DNA of 64,000 nucleotides from Nakaseomyces glabratus. Lineage: Eukaryota > Ascomycota > Saccharomycetes > Saccharomycetales > Saccharomycetaceae. This document shows, one piece after another, positions 63,446 through 64,000 of this stretch; the stretch's first letter is position 1, and each line of letters begins with the position of its first letter. The notes beneath the pieces were generated by a model. That model was not told the DNA's origin. It was given only the letters and a program-made list of their open reading frames with translations, and did not search any database. The translations under genes were made by a program, and so were the position numbers. The DNA is taken from assembly GCF_010111755.1 (NCBI RefSeq), contig NC_088960.1:434001-498000 (forward strand), read 5' to 3'.

Positions 63446-64000
63446 CGTACAAGTTGGAGGTGTATTTGGTTCGATGGCAATCTTATCTGTGCAACTTCCG
63501 GATGACTATTTATAAATTAGCAAATGAAAAACAAGTAAAGTTGATTTAAACTTTTACCTTTATTGCCTGCTTCAGCTATCGACAATGAATAGCTTGGAAC
63601 TCACACCGGTCATCCACTGCTATTTCATCCAGTACTTATTGCTGTCCAAGAAGCCTTACGCCCTTTATAATTGAGCGATTCACTGTGCATGAACCTTGTT
63701 CTGAAGAAGCCGGGTAAATTCTAGTTATTTCGCCATCAGATCGCAGGAATAGCGATATTAGTATAATCTATCTGAAAGCAAAAAAGCCTTCCTACCCGGG
63801 ATGCCACGTATTGCAACTAATTTCTATTGATGCTAACAATGATTAAGTAACTATGCTATTATACTATCTTTTATTTGTTTAGATGAGAGATGGTTTTATA
63901 TACAGAAAAATGCATTACCCCAGCAATAAAAAAAAAAGTGAGTGCAATACATTGAAAAAGCCCAAAGTACTAATCTACTCTTTAGTATCTTTGGTGGTAT
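63446..64000. other. Region upstream of PEP8 to the window end
   Basis: 555 bp. A Reb1 core CGGGTAA is at 63711-63717, about 266 bp before the PEP8 start. A 29-codon ATG frame at 63585-63674 is unsupported. No further gene can be recognised before the edge. Confidence 0.5.
63711..63717 (+). promoter_or_regulatory. Reb1 core CGGGTAA upstream of PEP8
   Basis: An exact core of the general regulatory factor Reb1 at a promoter-typical distance from PEP8. It may equally serve a gene beyond the window. Confidence 0.5.

Noticed and set aside
63585..63674. 29-codon ATG frame upstream of PEP8
   Set aside because: Too short to distinguish from chance and without a recognised homologue.

Overview
This is nuclear DNA of a budding yeast of the family Saccharomycetaceae. 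The proteins are close matches to Saccharomyces cerevisiae gene products in length and motifs. Intergenic spacing is compact, base composition is about 38% GC by eye, and the single spliced gene uses the yeast signals GTATGT and TACTAAC. Gene order follows S. cerevisiae blocks closely but not chromosome by chromosome. I infer a lineage related to, but distinct from, Saccharomyces. It is probably post-whole-genome-duplication, because gene retention looks interleaved. The genus cannot be fixed from the sequence alone.

Layout. (1) 1-8561 matches the S. cerevisiae chromosome II block YBL020-YBL023: RFT1 (5' part only), HAP3, PIM1, MCM2. (2) 8961-46076 matches the chromosome XII block YLR414-YLR429: PUN1, VPS36, CDC73, the YLR419W helicase, URA4, RPN13, DCK1, ATG17, SPP382, TUS1, TDA5, MAG2, CRN1. 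Three genes that lie elsewhere in S. cerevisiae are interspersed: AAT2 (YLR027C), DPH2 (YKL191W) and ACP1 (YKL192C). A tRNA-Asn(GUU) lies between SPP382 and TUS1. (3) 46318-63445 matches the chromosome X block YJL046-YJL053 in reverse: AIM22, RTT101, a C/D snoRNA (snR60), UBX6, CHM7, MTR4, IRC8 and PEP8. A short NPR1/HAL5-type protein kinase stands where S. cerevisiae has TDH1.

The content is housekeeping: DNA replication (MCM2), transcription (HAP3, CDC73), RNA processing (MTR4, SPP382, snR60, YLR419W), translation (DPH2, tRNA, MAG2), proteolysis (PIM1, RPN13, RTT101, UBX6), membrane traffic and ESCRT (VPS36, CHM7, PEP8), autophagy (ATG17), Rho signalling and actin (DCK1, TUS1, CRN1), and metabolism (AAT2, URA4, ACP1, AIM22). 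I found no transposon, virus, CRISPR array or toxin gene.

The most informative non-coding items are as follows. An unannotated-looking snR60/U80 snoRNA carries both rRNA guides intact. TDA5 has an intron with three in-frame acceptors. Ribosome-biogenesis PAC/RRPE elements recur, including a palindromic PAC-RRPE-RRPE-PAC cluster between DPH2 and URA4. The MCM2 promoter has an Mcm1 early-cell-cycle box. A telomere-like G/T tract lies next to DPH2, a perfect hairpin palindrome lies upstream of AAT2, and a 2.1-kb gap between PUN1 and VPS36 has no recognisable gene. Several coding starts are set here at the first in-frame ATG rather than at upstream TTG or GTG codons (VPS36, ATG17, SPP382, IRC8, the kinase).
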